Origin: Legionella norrlandica
GTDB taxonomy: Bacteria; Pseudomonadota; Gammaproteobacteria; Legionellales; Legionellaceae
Direction: 5' to 3'
DNA length: 64,000 nucleotides
NCBI RefSeq assembly: GCF_000770585.1
Contig: NZ_JNCF01000006.1
Span: 1-64,000 of the forward strand
Below are positions 27,609-35,850 of this stretch, in pieces; within the stretch, counting starts at the first letter, position 1; each line of letters opens with the position of its first letter. The notes below the pieces were generated by a model. That model did not search any database. It worked only from the letters and a program-made list of their open reading frames with translations, and was not told the DNA's origin. The position numbers and the translations under genes are program-made.

Positions 27609-28943
27609 ATGCATGCATCATCAATGGAAAATATGCAGAAGTGTTATTCAAGGTACATTCAAACTCATTTCAAGACTGGTAACAATCTTACACCTCTAAA
27701 AGTTCTTGATGTTGGTGGAGCGAATGTTAATGGAAGTTATAAAGATATTTTTTCAAATGCTGAATTTGATTATATTGCTGCTGATCTTGAAAATAAGGAG
27801 GGTGTTGATGTGGTTTTAAATAACCCTTATCACCTACCCTTTGAGAATAGTTCTATTGATGTTGTCATTAGCGGACAAGTTTTTGAGCATGTTGAATGTT
27901 TTTGGATTTTATTTGAAGAAATGGTTAGAGTATTACAACAAAATGGCTTAATAATATTAATTGCCCCATCTGCTGGCCCTATTCATCGCTATCCTGTTGA
28001 TTGCTATAGATTTTATCCTGATGCATATCAAGCCTTAGCTAAGGCTTTTCAATGCCACCTTATAGATTGTTGGCACGATAATAAAGGACCTTGGAATGAT
28101 TTAGTGGGAGTGTTTGCAAAACATCCGGATATAAAAAAATATAATTACAAGGATAATGATATTTCGATTTTTTGTTCAAAAAAAAATAAATTCGAACAAG
28201 TAGTTGTACCACAATTCATTTGCAATTCAACCTGCGCCGCTGAGGAAGAGAAGATACAAGGAGAGATTTCTTATCTTACAATTTTGGAAGCTTTGCATAA
28301 AGAGATTAAACCAAACATTTATTTGGAAATCGGAGTGCGTAAAGGGAAAAGCTTATCTTTGGCAAAGTGCTGTGCTCATGGTGTTGACCCTTTTCCAGAA
28401 ATAAAGCACCTCCCAGAAAATCATATAATTCATAGAATGACTAGTGATGATTTTTTCGAATTTGAGGCTGCTACAATTTTCCAAAATAATAAGCCAGATT
28501 TAGTTTTTATTGATGGAATGCATTTATTTGAATTTGTCTTAAGAGATTTTATAAATATAGAAAAAATAGCAAAAAAAAATACGGTTATCGTCATTGATGA
28601 TATTTATCCAAACCATCTTCGTCAAGCCCAACGAAAACGGGAAAGTAAAGTATGGACAGGTGATGTATGGAAAATTTTTTTTTGTTTAAAAGAGTTTCGC
28701 TCTGATCTTAAGTTGAATTTGTTAAATACAAAACCGACTGGATTGATGCTAATAACGAATCTCAATCCTAAAAACGATATATTGACTAAAAAATATAATC
28801 CAATCGTAAGGAAGTTTAGTACATTAGATTTGGAAAATTATGAAGAGATACTTTTGCGAACAAACTCAACACCAATAGGGTCATTGGGAATATTTAATAA
28901 ATTCTCTCAGCAAAATAACATTAGAGGAATAGTAACTGATTAA
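27609..28943 (+). CDS. Protein with two SAM-methyltransferase domains
   Basis: The N-terminal half is a class I methyltransferase (Methyltransf_11 type). It has LKVLDVGGANVNG near residue 29 as motif I, NPYHLPFENSSIDVVISGQVFEHV near residue 75 and a C-terminal HDNKGPWNDLVGVFAK. The second half resembles Methyltransf_24: NIYLEIGVRKGKSLSLA near residue 236, DLVFIDGMHLFEFVLRDF near residue 297 and VIVIDDIYPNH. The two halves together (444 residues) probably methylate a sugar or modify a glycan chain end. A GAAAGAGG ribosome-binding site precedes ATG 27609. Confidence 0.72.
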   Translation: MHASSMENMQKCYSRYIQTHFKTGNNLTPLKVLDVGGANVNGSYKDIFSNAEFDYIAADLENKEGVDVVLNNPYHLPFENSSIDVVISGQVFEHVECFWILFEEMVRVLQQNGLIILIAPSAGPIHRYPVDCYRFYPDAYQALAKAFQCHLIDCWHDNKGPWNDLVGVFAKHPDIKKYNYKDNDISIFCSKKNKFEQVVVPQFICNSTCAAEEEKIQGEISYLTILEALHKEIKPNIYLEIGVRKGKSLSLAKCCAHGVDPFPEIKHLPENHIIHRMTSDDFFEFEAATIFQNNKPDLVFIDGMHLFEFVLRDFINIEKIAKKNTVIVIDDIYPNHLRQAQRKRESKVWTGDVWKIFFCLKEFRSDLKLNLLNTKPTGLMLITNLNPKNDILTKKYNPIVRKFSTLDLENYEEILLRTNSTPIGSLGIFNKFSQQNNIRGIVTD

Positions 28944-28973
28944 TGGTTAAAATTTTTAAGGAAATGCGCACTC

Positions 28974-29888
28974 ATGTTTAAAAAAATATGTAGAAAAAGA
29001 AGTCAAAATATTTCGGTTATAGTCATTAGTTATAATATGCAAAGAGAACTCCCGAGGACTATCTTTAGTCTTCTGCCACCTTATCAGCAATTAATCAATT
29101 ATAATTTAGAGCTAGAAATAATAGTTATTGATAATGGTTCATCCCTTCCTTTAAATCTTGGCGCGCTGTCAGATAAGATTAAAGTTATTTGTATGAAAAA
29201 CCCGCAACCGTCTCCAGTTAAAGCTATTAATTATGGGTTAAGAATTGCTAAGCATAATTTAGTAGGCGTAATGATTGATGGGGCTCGCCTCGCTTCCCCA
29301 GGTTTAATTAATAAAGCAATTATTGCATCAAAAATACATCATCGCCCCATTATAGCAAGCTATGGTTTTCATTTGGGACCAGATGTGCAGATGAAAAGTA
29401 TGCACAATGGTTACAATCAGAAAATTGAAGACAATTTACTCGAACAGGCTGATTGGACTAACAATGGGTATAACTTATTTAAAATAAGTTCATTTGCTGG
29501 ATCGTCTGCTAATGGTTGGTTTGCTCCTGTTTCTGAGAGTAATGCTATTTTTATGAAGAAGGAAATGTGGGAGGAATTGGATGGGTATTGTGAAAAATTC
29601 ATAACTCCAGGAGGTGGTTTAGTCAATTTAGATTTATATAATAGAGCAAGTTTACTACCTGATTCTGAGTTAATTATGGTAATTGGTGAGGGAACATTCC
29701 ATCAAATACATGGCGGTGTGGCCACGAATAGACCTACGGACTCTAATATAAAAAAAATATTTCATGATGAATATAGGCAAATAAGGGGAGTCAAGTTTTG
29801 TCCTGTCAATAGACAGCCTATATTTATAGGAGCGATGCCTGAAGAACTAAAAGAATCCAAGTTATGGTTTTATAGTTCAGTTAACTGA
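28974..29888 (+). CDS. Glycosyltransferase family 2-like protein
   Basis: A 304-residue GT-A fold protein. The N-terminus ISVIVISYNMQRELPRTIFSL near residue 13 and EIIVIDNGSS near residue 48 are GT2 landmarks, and VGVMIDGARLASPGLI near residue 99 holds the D-G-A in the place of the usual DxD. That missing second Asp is odd and could reflect a variant metal site. It follows the methyltransferase gene by 30 bases on the same strand. The substrate is unknown. Confidence 0.72.
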   Translation: MFKKICRKRSQNISVIVISYNMQRELPRTIFSLLPPYQQLINYNLELEIIVIDNGSSLPLNLGALSDKIKVICMKNPQPSPVKAINYGLRIAKHNLVGVMIDGARLASPGLINKAIIASKIHHRPIIASYGFHLGPDVQMKSMHNGYNQKIEDNLLEQADWTNNGYNLFKISSFAGSSANGWFAPVSESNAIFMKKEMWEELDGYCEKFITPGGGLVNLDLYNRASLLPDSELIMVIGEGTFHQIHGGVATNRPTDSNIKKIFHDEYRQIRGVKFCPVNRQPIFIGAMPEELKESKLWFYSSVN

Positions 29889-29998
29889 TTTATTCCAAAA
29901 TTTAACATCCAAGAACCTGTAAGGTAATTATTCACGCCCTTTCGTAGTTTTTAATGCGTGACCTTGTGTCTTAAAAATATAATTTAATAGACTCTTGT

Positions 29999-30130
29999 TA
30001 CTGTTGTACAGTAGCAAATTAAAAAGAAGCGACAGATCGCAGTGATCTGTGGCAAGAAGCCTGTGTAATAGCAAGATCGTCGCTTCATCCCTTAACCGAG
30101 CTCGAACAGTTACCAGGGAGCTACAAAATC
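29999..30130 (+). ncRNA. Possible left-end and bridge-RNA region of an IS110 remnant
   Basis: The DNA before the IS110 recombinase fragment is rich in stems. TACTGT-TGT-ACAGTA lies at 29999-30013. AAGCGAC at 30027-30033 pairs with 30079-30085. ACAGATC at 30032-30038 pairs with 30044-30050. AGCTC at 30099-30103 pairs with 30118-30122. In IS110-group elements a structured bridge RNA is encoded between the left end and the recombinase start. The position and length fit. The identification is inferred; no target match was tested. Confidence 0.4.
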
Positions 30131-30170
30131 CTGTACCTACAAGGCTGAGTGATTAAAGGCCTCTATTATC

Positions 30171-30295
30171 ATGTTTCAAGAAGGAAAAATTTATATAGGA
30201 ATTGATGTATCAAAATCTGCTAGCTAAAACAGGTCAAATTGATGCCGAGATCATCGCCTTATTTGCAAGTAAAATGTCAACAGATCCTAACAATA
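30171..30295 (+). mobile_element. IS110-family transposase remnant (internally deleted)
   Basis: ATG at 30171 starts MFQEGKIYIGIDVSKSAS, then a stop. GIDVSK is the first DEDD motif of IS110 recombinases. After the TAA, the same frame with a shift of one reads KTGQIDAEIIALFASKM, which matches the AKTDxIDAxxLARFA segment normally about 90 residues further on. So the middle of the gene is deleted at 30222-30228, and the rest is missing after about 30295, where the next gene ends on the other strand. Confidence 0.7.
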
Positions 30296-31057
30296 CTAAA
30301 CACCAGTAAAATTAATGGGTGTATTTTTTATGATCTGTTTACTCCATGAATCTTTGTCAATAATATCGTCATTGGTAAATTTTTTACCGGTATACAGCTC
30401 ATATTCATCTCTCCAAAGTTGAGCGTATTCAACGTCCTGATAATGCTTAAAATATGGACCCCCCTCAGTAAAATGCAACATTTTAGGCTTACCATTCAGA
30501 GGTTCTTTATACCATTCAACTAGCCAATTCCACTCATAAGAAAATTCGCCAATTTCGTTATCTTCTAGCCACATGAATCGATGTAAAAATAGAGGGCTTA
30601 CTTCATTTACTAGTTCAGGAGTAATTAATTTATTTTTTGGATGATCACAGTTCCATAAAACGACAGAAGACCAGTTTTTTCTTGGATATAATGTTTGCTT
30701 TTGTCCATCGAGCTTTACTGTTTCTGTTGGCTTATAGTCATGCTTTGCACACAGCACCGCATATTTGTCATTTGCCAAATCGAATAGCTTATTGAGATCT
30801 TCAAGTGCCAACATGTCATTATCACAAAATAAGACCCATCCTTTATAACCTGCTAGCCAAGGAGTTAGAAAGCGCGTAATTGAAAACTCAGTTGAGCCAT
30901 TTTTATCAATAGGGCGAGTATAAATTCCCAAATCACGTAAGGATTTTTGTATGATTGGATAACACTTGATATCATTGGAATGACGCTCAATAGAGTGTTT
31001 TGCTATTTGATATACGATATCCTGATATGAAGTGTAGCCGACAAATACTTTGCGCAT
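30296..31057 (-). CDS. Glycosyltransferase-like protein (GT-A, about 253 residues)
   Basis: The N-terminus MRKVFVGYTSYQDIVYQIA and the segment GWVLFCDNDMLALEDLNKLFDL near residue 84, with a DND metal-type motif, resemble small GT-A glycosyltransferases of the GT8-like kind. The C-terminal MLHFTEGGPYFKHYQDVEYA is a conserved block. I start at ATG 31057, which has GGAAGGAAG a few bases upstream. A decayed copy of its C-terminal third lies at 34626-34850, showing that the family was once duplicated here. The donor sugar cannot be told. Confidence 0.6.
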   Translation of the reverse strand: MRKVFVGYTSYQDIVYQIAKHSIERHSNDIKCYPIIQKSLRDLGIYTRPIDKNGSTEFSITRFLTPWLAGYKGWVLFCDNDMLALEDLNKLFDLANDKYAVLCAKHDYKPTETVKLDGQKQTLYPRKNWSSVVLWNCDHPKNKLITPELVNEVSPLFLHRFMWLEDNEIGEFSYEWNWLVEWYKEPLNGKPKMLHFTEGGPYFKHYQDVEYAQLWRDEYELYTGKKFTNDDIIDKDSWSKQIIKNTPINFTGV

Positions 31058-31532
31058 TTTCTTCCTTCCCTGTATTGAATTCAATAAATAAAGTTAAGCA
31101 CATTCTACAGCTTATTTTTTGAATAAGCTAATATTATCAATAAGTAAGATGAGATTTAAAGTGCGGTTAAAAGTATTTTAAATCACATCTCAATAAGTAA
31201 GCATTTTTCAATGATATTGCTTGTTAAAGTGCCGAATGATTAAATAGAATAGCCATAGTTACAAATTTACACATCGATATGCATTTATCGTAAATGTTCA
31301 CGCAATGACGTCAACTTAAGTTAAAATACTTTATTTATCATATAGATAATGAATAGACTGAATGCTTTTATGGAAAGCCCATGTATAGAGCAAAAAGTTT
31401 CAGCAAGTCGTCTTGGGAAATTGTGAGCCTGACTTATTCCAAAAACTCTTTGTTAGAGCTGCTTCACGCGCCAAAGTTAAGATACGACCCAGCTGAATAA
31501 AATCTATAATTAATTTCACAAACCACTACAGT
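31058..31532. other. AT-rich intergenic region with hairpin and direct repeats
   Basis: I find no convincing gene in these 475 bases. A perfect hairpin, AGCTTATT with AATAAGCT, lies at 31109-31129, about 50 bases upstream of the reverse-strand gene start. The direct repeat TCAATAAGTAAG occurs at 31137-31148 and 31190-31201. Either could be an operator or scar of a past insertion. Confidence 0.35.
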
Positions 31533-33022
31533 CTATTGCAATCTCTGATGTATTCCGAAATGCGCTTTAATATAAGGTAACCGTGATTCCTGATCTATGC
31601 CATCTTGTGTTTCTAGGAGGCACATATTGTACTCATCCGCAAATAAACAACAAGTTATCATGTCAGCTACAATCCAAGAAGAGCATGTTGCTGCAAACCT
31701 CTTTCTCGCCACCCGAGCTTTAGAAAAATGGTCAGTCCTCCCCTCATATAGATGACGCATCCCCCTATTGGCAAAACTCAAATCGCCAAATACTTCTTCG
31801 TAATTATGGATTACAACTTGGAGTGTACCTTCTTTGTGCATAATATGACTAGAAGCCTGAAATATTGCTCTCGGCATCTTTGAGTTAACTATGGAAAACT
31901 TACGGAAGTCAATATCCACTCTCTTCAAACTTAAAAAAGTAACGCTCCTCGCTTGTTGTGATGAGAGAAACAATTCTATGGGAATAAACCATTTCTTGAT
32001 TTTGAAGTCAAATATAGCCCTTGTAAATGTTGAACCAACCACAATAATGAGAGGAATATCAGGGTCAAGAGAACTGATAAACGTATCGGTACAACAACCC
32101 GATGGGATAATAATAGCCCTCTTTATCTGAGACGCATAATCCTTAAAAAAAGGATGATCGGCGGGAGATGTGTGGTTTTCCGGACTAGATGGCACTAGAA
32201 AGGGTTTCTTTTCTACTTTGACTGAAGAGATTTCTGTTCTGTTCGAAGACCTAAGCCGAACAATCGCATCAGATATCAGGTCATGATTATAAAGATTATT
32301 GTAATTGAAAATTTGTGACGACCTATTTATTTCAGCCTTCTTTGAACTATATTCTTTTGTATAGTTAACATGAGTAAGCTCTCTAGCAGAGGAATGCATT
32401 GTCACGGCGCAATATGTATTATATCGCATTTCAACATATTTATCGATAAGTCCATCACGAAGCCTAAACCCATTTTCATTGAATATTTTGACAATATCCA
32501 TGAAAAACTCCAGTTCATATAGACGCATCCAGAACCCACCTTTGGTAATAGCGTATTTTTTCTTCGCTTGCTTCGCTGCCAGTATTTTAGAGTAATAGTT
32601 AAGAAAAGAAGGTACGAAGGATCCGATGTCGGCCAAAAGCGAATATCCACTTGCAATGCACAACATGATATTTCATCATTAGATAATATTAACATTTGCT
32701 CATCGAGGAATGGTGACAATACTTCAATATCTCCATCAGACACAAGAATATGTGTATACCGGCCAACAAGACCAAATACATCTTCAATGAAAGCGACCGT
32801 ACATGCATTGTTAATAATGTTATTTTGAAAAGCACAATACCCTTTTATACAATTTTCTGACAAATAACGATCAAGGGTGGGAATTATTTCAGTTTCTGAT
32901 GTTTCAGTATTATTATCTATAACATAAATATCCACAGCCGGCTCATGCGTATTGAGTGCTTCAATTGTTCGTGAGATAAAATCTTTACTATTAAAGGATA
33001 AAAGTAATGCAGCGCAAGACAT
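31533..33022 (-). pseudogene. GT2-like protein with an uncharacterised C-terminal domain, frameshifted
   Basis: The N-terminal part (SCAALLLSFNSKDFISRTIEAL, VDIYVIDNNTE, THILVSDGDIEVLSPFL) is a GT-A domain with a DGD motif. The frame breaks near 32619. One added base in the GG at 32619-32620 (CC in the message) joins FWPTSDP to FVPSFLNYYSKILAAKQA and gives one protein of about 496 residues. The C-terminal 300 residues (IIIPSGCCTDTF, HNYEEVFGDLSFANRGMRHLYE) belong to no family I know. The gene stands alone with no overlap to neighbours. Confidence 0.55.
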
Positions 33023-33379
33023 AAAAAATTCCTATGCGAATTATTCAAAATAGAGTTCAACACCAGAAAAAATCTCCATCAACTTCCTGATGTTTTTTTC
33101 TAGTCGATAAAGCGCTCGAAATCTAGTCTATTGGTCTCTACCTTGAATGAGAGATAAATCCGTTTTATAACTTTTCAGATTGCAATCTTAGCAAGAAATT
33201 TTTTAAAATTCATATTATTTTAATAAAATAAATGAATTGAATTAATAAATTATATGGGGTATAAGTTCCATTAAGACAATAACCTTTACACGGATATGTT
33301 AGTCTATTTTTAGTTCCTGAATAGCATCTCTAGATATTATCAATTTAAAGATATTTATCATAAATATAGGATATATAAA
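33023..33379. other. Intergenic region between divergent genes
   Basis: These 357 AT-rich bases lie between the divergent GT2-like gene and the aminotransferase. CATCA-ACTTCC-TGATG followed by seven T at 33077-33099 has the form of a short intrinsic terminator on the plus strand. No plus-strand gene precedes it, so it may block antisense read-through. Nothing else is apparent. Confidence 0.35.
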
Positions 33380-34522
33380 ATGCTTTCTGTTTTTAAACCT
33401 AGATTACCCCTTACTTCGGATTTAATACCTTATCTTGAGAAAATTGATTCCAACCGCTGGTATTCTAATTTTGGTCCTCTTCACGAAGAATTTAGACAAA
33501 AACTGGCAATTCATTTTGGACTTGGCATTGATCAGGTTGCTCTTGCTTCGAATGCTACAGTAGGGCTTGCGCTGACCTTAGAAGCTGTTTCACTCAAACG
33601 ACCATCCAAACAATGCATTTGTCCTTCATGGACATTTGCCGCTACTCCTCATGCAATAATTCAAGCAGGTATGTCCCCTGTATTTCTAGATGTAGACGAG
33701 AACAGTTGGGACTTGAATAGTGAACAGCTAGATGAAAAAGATTTTGCTGAAAGTTCCGCAATAACTGTTGTATCTCCTTTTGGACAACCAGTAAATCTGA
33801 CGAAATGGGAAAAATTTGTTGAACGATATGGAGTTCCAGTTGTTTGTGATGCTGCGGCAAGTTTTGATGCCGTAGGGAAACTTCCAACTTTCAATATAGG
33901 TTCCATTCCTATTGTTATAAGTCTTCATGCGACCAAAACATTACCTGCTGGTGAAGGAGCTATTATTTTATGTTCTGATCCAGATCTTATTGAACGCATT
34001 CGACAAATGTCAAATTTTGGTTTTTCAACAACTTCAGTAGCGCAGACAATCGGTACTAATGCCAAACTAAGTGAATATGCTTGTGCTGTGGGACTCGCAT
34101 CACTTCAAAACTGGCAACAAACTCGCGATATATTACTAAAAAAAACTAAATTCTATCGAGCTGGTTTAAAAAATATACCTTCTGTCGAAGTATTTGGAAG
34201 TAATACAAATTTTGTTGCGAATTATTTAATAATCGAGACAAAGCAAGATAGTTATCAACTTTCAAATTTCCTCCGAGAACGCAAAATCGATACCCGTCGC
34301 TGGTGGCGCAGTGGCTGCCATAATCACCCAGCATTTTCTAGCTATAATGTAAAACCATTACCGATAACAAAGCGCTTAGCAAGTCATAGCCTAGGATTAC
34401 CATTCTTCCTTGATATTACTGAGGAAGATATAGAAAGCGTTATCAACGCTGTTGCAGAATTTAGCTATAAGAATAACTTGTTAAGTGATAACTTAAAAAA
34501 TACATACTCCGTTGATATTTAA
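33380..34522 (+). CDS. DegT/DnrJ/EryC1/StrS-type aminotransferase
   Basis: PLP-dependent enzymes of this family add an amino group to a nucleotide-activated keto-sugar. Seen: NRWYSNFGPLHEEFRQKLA near residue 26, the PLP phosphate region ASNATVGLALTLE near residue 55, VVCDAAASFDAVG near residue 153, and the lysine of HATKTLPAGEG (K186) that should bind PLP. The last domain contains DTRRWWRSGCHNHPAF. Length is 380 residues. It suggests that the glycan contains an amino sugar, perhaps acetylated by the acyltransferase encoded nearby. Confidence 0.88.
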   Translation: MLSVFKPRLPLTSDLIPYLEKIDSNRWYSNFGPLHEEFRQKLAIHFGLGIDQVALASNATVGLALTLEAVSLKRPSKQCICPSWTFAATPHAIIQAGMSPVFLDVDENSWDLNSEQLDEKDFAESSAITVVSPFGQPVNLTKWEKFVERYGVPVVCDAAASFDAVGKLPTFNIGSIPIVISLHATKTLPAGEGAIILCSDPDLIERIRQMSNFGFSTTSVAQTIGTNAKLSEYACAVGLASLQNWQQTRDILLKKTKFYRAGLKNIPSVEVFGSNTNFVANYLIIETKQDSYQLSNFLRERKIDTRRWWRSGCHNHPAFSSYNVKPLPITKRLASHSLGLPFFLDITEEDIESVINAVAEFSYKNNLLSDNLKNTYSVDI

Positions 34523-34625
34523 TTATACCGCAAAAATATTTATTTTGTGATAAATGCTAGATTTTCTGGTACCTGAAAGATAGCTTATTGAATTAAGAAA
34601 AAGAAACTATAGAATACATTAAATT

Positions 34626-34850
34626 GGTGAATTCTCTTATGAATGGAATTGGCTAGTAGAATGATATAAAGAACCATAAGATGGTAAGTCCAAAATGCTG
34701 CATTTTGCTGAGGGCGGTCCTTATTTTAAACATTACTAAGCAGTGGAGTACGCCCAGCTTTGGAAAACTGAATAAGAACTATATACGGGGAAAAAATTTA
34801 CTAATGATGATCTTATTGATAAAGATTTCTGGAGTGAGAAAATCATATAA
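34626..34850 (+). pseudogene. Decayed C-terminal fragment of a paralogue of the 30296-31057 gene
   Basis: Read in one frame from 34626 this gives GEFSYEWNWLVE, then stop, YKEP, stop, DGKSKMLHFAEGGPYFKHY, stop, AVEYAQLWKTE, stop, ELYTGKKFTNDDLIDKDFWS. It is nearly identical to the end of the intact protein encoded at 30296-31057, but lies on the opposite strand. It has at least four in-frame stops and no upstream part. This is a dead duplicate and evidence of rearrangement in the island. The roughly 200 bases after it, up to 35049, show no clear gene. Confidence 0.8.
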
Positions 34851-35049
34851 AGATACATCAGTTCATTATACAGGTGCACAATATACACGAATTTTATTTT
34901 AAGATGGCATTATTGATTAATGTTATGATGGTGCTTTGTCATCGATCTCAGAGCAGCCATGAAGTACCAAGAAATTACTTTTACTTAGTACGTATGCCAA
35001 CTCTACAACTTAACTATCAATCATATATAAGATCTTTTTGGAGAATTAG

Positions 35050-35625
35050 ATGCCTTTCCTGACACGTGAATTAATTGACCTAATGGGTTTTTCTGCTGTA
35101 GGGAACAATGTCCAAATTTCCGATAAGGCTTCTTTTTATAACATCAACCAAATTTCTATAGGTAATAATGTTCGGATAGATGATTTTTGCGTATTTTCCG
35201 CTGGGGATGGTGGGATATACATTGGTGATTATGTTCACATAGCAGTAGGTGTGACTGTAATTGGTGCAGGCAAAATTACAATATCTAGTTTTTGTGGTCT
35301 TTCTTCGAGGGTTGCTATATATTCTAGTAGTGATGATTATTCTGGGCTAGTGATGACAAACCCCACTATCCCAGCTCAATATAAAAGAGTAGCTCACGCA
35401 AATGTCTTTTTGGGGAAGCATGTCATTATAGGGAGTGGAAGTATAATTCTTCCTGGTGTGACTCTAGAGAATGGTGTCGCGGTTGGGGCATTGAGTTTAA
35501 TAGCAAAGGACTGTAGCGCATTTGGAATCTATGCTGGTTCTCCTGCAAAACGCATCAAAGAACGAAGTAAGAATTTATTGCAGCTAGAGGAAAAGTTTCT
35601 TTCGCATAACACCCCAACAAATTGA
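35050..35625 (+). CDS. Hexapeptide-repeat acyltransferase (WbbJ type)
   Basis: Left-handed beta-helix acetyltransferase, 191 residues. The start MPFLTRELIDLMGFSAVGNNVQISDKASFYN matches this subfamily, whose members O- or N-acetylate surface sugars. The hexapeptide turns (ISIGNNVRIDDFCVF, IYIGDYVHIAVGVTVIG, VFLGKHVIIGSGSIILPGVTLENGVAVGA) are obvious. GGAG lies seven bases upstream of ATG 35050. It may acetylate the amino sugar made with the aminotransferase. Confidence 0.82.
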   Translation: MPFLTRELIDLMGFSAVGNNVQISDKASFYNINQISIGNNVRIDDFCVFSAGDGGIYIGDYVHIAVGVTVIGAGKITISSFCGLSSRVAIYSSSDDYSGLVMTNPTIPAQYKRVAHANVFLGKHVIIGSGSIILPGVTLENGVAVGALSLIAKDCSAFGIYAGSPAKRIKERSKNLLQLEEKFLSHNTPTN

Positions 35626-35850
35626 ATAAAAAAACTATTTGATTAACTTGAAAACCTACCTTGGATTTTTTGTAATAGGTCAAAGATAAGTGTTTTTTCA
35701 GGATATTCTGAATAAAAACCATATTGGCTTTAGCTCCAAACCAATTATCAGAAAGAGTATAATCAAAGGGTACCTGATTGGTAACCGCTCCTTATTCATC
35801 CTTTGTCCTTTTAAAAATTGCGGACAAAAGCTATCTTTTTTAAAAACAAG
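35626..35850 (-). pseudogene. Possible remnant of a reverse-strand gene
   Basis: Between the acyltransferase and the next reverse-strand gene, one reverse frame has a protein-like stretch: GAVTNQVPFDYTLSDNWFG then AKANMVFIQNILKKHLSLTYY. It has no start and is preceded by a stop. I do not recognise the family. A second frame is also open over part of it, so this could be chance. Confidence 0.25.

Noticed and set aside
30171-30295. An active IS110 element
   Set aside because: The recombinase is internally deleted, has an early stop and lacks its C-terminal half.
34874-35062. 62-codon ORF before the acyltransferase
   Set aside because: It overlaps the acyltransferase start, lacks a ribosome-binding site and follows a pseudogene; it looks like chance.
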